Part shown: positions 53,007-54,448 of the stretch, piece by piece
Layout: each line of letters starts with the position of its first letter
Position numbering within the stretch: the stretch's first letter is position 1
NCBI GenBank assembly: GCA_017624835.1
Contig: JAGAMG010000041.1
Coordinates: 1 to 54,448, forward strand
Direction: 5' to 3'
Origin: Lachnospiraceae bacterium
GTDB lineage: Bacteria > Bacillota > Clostridia > Lachnospirales > Lachnospiraceae
DNA: 54,448 nucleotides
Position numbers and translations under genes: made by a program
Notes under the pieces: model-generated
The model's input: only the letters and a program-made list of their open reading frames with translations
What the model was told of the DNA's origin: nothing
Database searches by the model: none

Positions 53007-54299
53007 ATGAAACAGGATATGATTGTAATTCTGGACTTAGGAAGTACAGAGAACACAGTGATTGCCAGACAGATTCGTGACATGGGCGTATACAGTGAGA
53101 TTCATCCTCATGATATCACTCCCGATGAACTGAAGGCATTAAATAATGTAAAGGGTATTATTTTAAACGGTGGTGAGAACAGAGTAGTTGACGGAGCCCC
53201 TGTTGATGTAAGTCCTGCAATTTATGAATGCGGATATCCTGTTATATCCATAGATCATCCCACTGCAAAGTGCGAGAAGCAGTATGCAGAGATTCCCGGT
53301 GAGGATGTTATCAAGGCATTCGTTTTTGACGAGTGTAAGGCAGAAGCTAATTGGAATATGAAGAACTTCATTGAGGATCAGGTAGAGCTGGTTCGTCGTC
53401 AGGTTGGTGATAAGAAGGTTCTGCTGGCATTATCCGGTGGTGTGGATTCTTCCGTTGTTGCAGCTCTGTTATTAAAGGCTATCGGTGACCAGTTGACCTG
53501 CGTACATGTTAACCATGGTCTGATGCGTAAGAATGAGTCTGAGAACGTAGTGGAGGTATTTAAGAATCAGTTAAATGCTAACCTTGTATATGTAGATGCT
53601 ACCGACAGATTCCTGGACAAGCTTGCAGGTGTAGCAGACCCTGAGCAGAAGAGAAAGATTATCGGCGGTGAATTTATCCGCGTATTTGAAGAAGAAGCAA
53701 GAAAGCTGGAGGGTATTGATTTCCTGGGACAGGGTACCATTTATCCTGATATCATCGAATCCGGTACCAAGACCGCTAAATGCGTAAAGTCCCACCACAA
53801 TGTAGGCGGACTTCCTGAGGATTTACAGTTTGAATTGGTAGAGCCCCTTGCACAGCTTTTCAAGGACGAAGTACGTGCCTGTGGTGTAGAGCTTGGTTTA
53901 CCTGCTGAGATGGTATACCGTCAGCCCTTCCCCGGTCCCGGACTTGGTGTTCGTTGCCTGGGTGCCATTACCAGAGAACGTCTTGCAGCATTGAGAGAGT
54001 CCGATGCAATCCTGCGCGAAGAGTTTGCGAAGGCAGGTCTTGACAAAAAGGTATGGCAGTACTTCACCGTAATCCCTGATTTCAAGGCAGTAGGTGTAAG
54101 AGACAACGCCAGAAGCATGGGCTATATGGTAGTAATCCGTGCCGTAAACACCGTTGATGCAATGACTGCTACTATTGAAAGAATTGACTATGATATTTTG
54201 GAAAGAATCGTAGACAGAATTACCGCCGAGGTTCCCAGCGTGAACAGAGTTTGCTATGAACTTACAAAAAAACCTGTTGCAACGATAGAGTTTGAGTAA
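53007..54299 (+). CDS. guaA: GMP synthase with shortened, probably inactive glutaminase domain
   Basis: 430 aa from the ATG at 53007, 8 nt past AAAGGAG; an ATG at 53001 is too close to that site. Usual GuaA is ~510-525 aa. The C-terminal part is intact: ATP-pyrophosphatase LALSGGVDSSVVAALL (141-156), dimerisation motif PFPGPGLGVRCLGA and end TKKPVATIEFE. The N-terminal glutamine amidotransferase part is cut: ILNGGENRVVDGAP and GYPVISIDHPTAKCEKQ align with the region that should read GICYG, so the catalytic Cys is replaced (D83), and ~85 residues with the catalytic His and Glu are missing. It would need free ammonia or another subunit. TATAAT at 52942-52947 is a likely -10. Confidence 0.93.
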   Translation: MKQDMIVILDLGSTENTVIARQIRDMGVYSEIHPHDITPDELKALNNVKGIILNGGENRVVDGAPVDVSPAIYECGYPVISIDHPTAKCEKQYAEIPGEDVIKAFVFDECKAEANWNMKNFIEDQVELVRRQVGDKKVLLALSGGVDSSVVAALLLKAIGDQLTCVHVNHGLMRKNESENVVEVFKNQLNANLVYVDATDRFLDKLAGVADPEQKRKIIGGEFIRVFEEEARKLEGIDFLGQGTIYPDIIESGTKTAKCVKSHHNVGGLPEDLQFELVEPLAQLFKDEVRACGVELGLPAEMVYRQPFPGPGLGVRCLGAITRERLAALRESDAILREEFAKAGLDKKVWQYFTVIPDFKAVGVRDNARSMGYMVVIRAVNTVDAMTATIERIDYDILERIVDRITAEVPSVNRVCYELTKKPVATIEFE

Positions 54300-54385
54300 G
54301 CTACGAGTGTACAAAGGCACACCCAATTATCCCCAAAGGGCAAGAATTGGCAGCCTGAGAAGAGAATATCGAGATAAGCAAGAAT

Positions 54386-54428
54386 AGACCTTGTGTAGAG
54401 GAAAAGTCCTCTGCATGGGGTCTTTTTA
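54386..54428 (+). terminator. Rho-independent terminator downstream of guaA
   Basis: AGACC with GGTCT and an inner AGAGGA/TCCTCT stem, followed by TTTTT. Confidence 0.8.
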
Positions 54429-54448
54429 AATGCAAGAGACCTTGAAAA

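Noticed and set aside
1-54448. CRISPR array, tRNA or rRNA genes
   Set aside because: No regularly spaced repeats, cloverleaf or rRNA-like sequence noticed on either strand by reading.

Overview
The window looks like a chromosomal segment of a gut-type Lachnospiraceae bacterium (Firmicutes, Clostridia). The signs are an AT-rich genome, strong GGAGG ribosome binding sites, lipoproteins with LxxC lipoboxes, no outer-membrane genes, many AraC regulators, and plant- and mucin-sugar operons of the kind found in Roseburia-like organisms. The genus is inference; there is no rRNA gene. I see no tRNA, CRISPR array, transposase or integrase.

Layout. Positions 1-2200 hold a small accessory cassette: a nucleotidyltransferase and an N-terminally truncated YhcG/DUF1016 nuclease, enclosed by ~51-bp direct repeats. 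Positions 2200-8500 hold a flavodoxin, a TetR regulator with an alpha/beta hydrolase, two AraC regulators, an alpha/alpha-toroid protein and a cytoplasmic GH5 glycosidase. Positions 8511-10320 hold an Lsa-type ABC-F ribosome-protection gene behind a consensus promoter and a ~235-nt attenuator-like leader with a three-codon ORF. Positions 10379-17267 hold two uncharacterised proteins of carbohydrate-enzyme appearance, two small membrane proteins, a CE2-like SGNH lipoprotein esterase and an AraC regulator. Positions 17460-23067 hold an untracked 54-aa cysteine-rich KTR protein, a HAD phosphatase, a 1247-aa hybrid histidine kinase/HPt/HD-GYP protein and a small conserved protein.

Positions 23168-41259 form a pectin/rhamnogalacturonan locus. 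A divergent AraC regulator faces a long co-directional run: GH28; a membrane-anchored 995-aa solute-binding protein with two permeases; an NHL/TPR protein, a Yip1 protein and a DUF5696 protein; a second YteP/YtcP-like permease pair with its lipoprotein binding protein; and a GH105 hydrolase. Neither CUT1 transporter has an ATPase gene here, so a shared MsmK-type ATPase elsewhere is implied.

Positions 40402-51992 form an L-fucose locus: AraC, fucI, a LacI repressor with palindromic operators, a CUT2 ABC importer (permease, double ATPase, permease, binding protein), a FucU mutarotase, a small unknown protein and a RhaB-family kinase. A 355-bp foldback element lies between fucU and the small unknown gene. 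No aldolase is present. Positions 52099-54299 hold divergent purC and guaA, separated by tandem palindromes. This guaA is odd: its glutaminase domain is shortened and appears to lack the catalytic cysteine.

The strongest leads are the shortened GuaA, the ABC-F leader, the 355-bp foldback element and the surface capture module with the giant binding protein.
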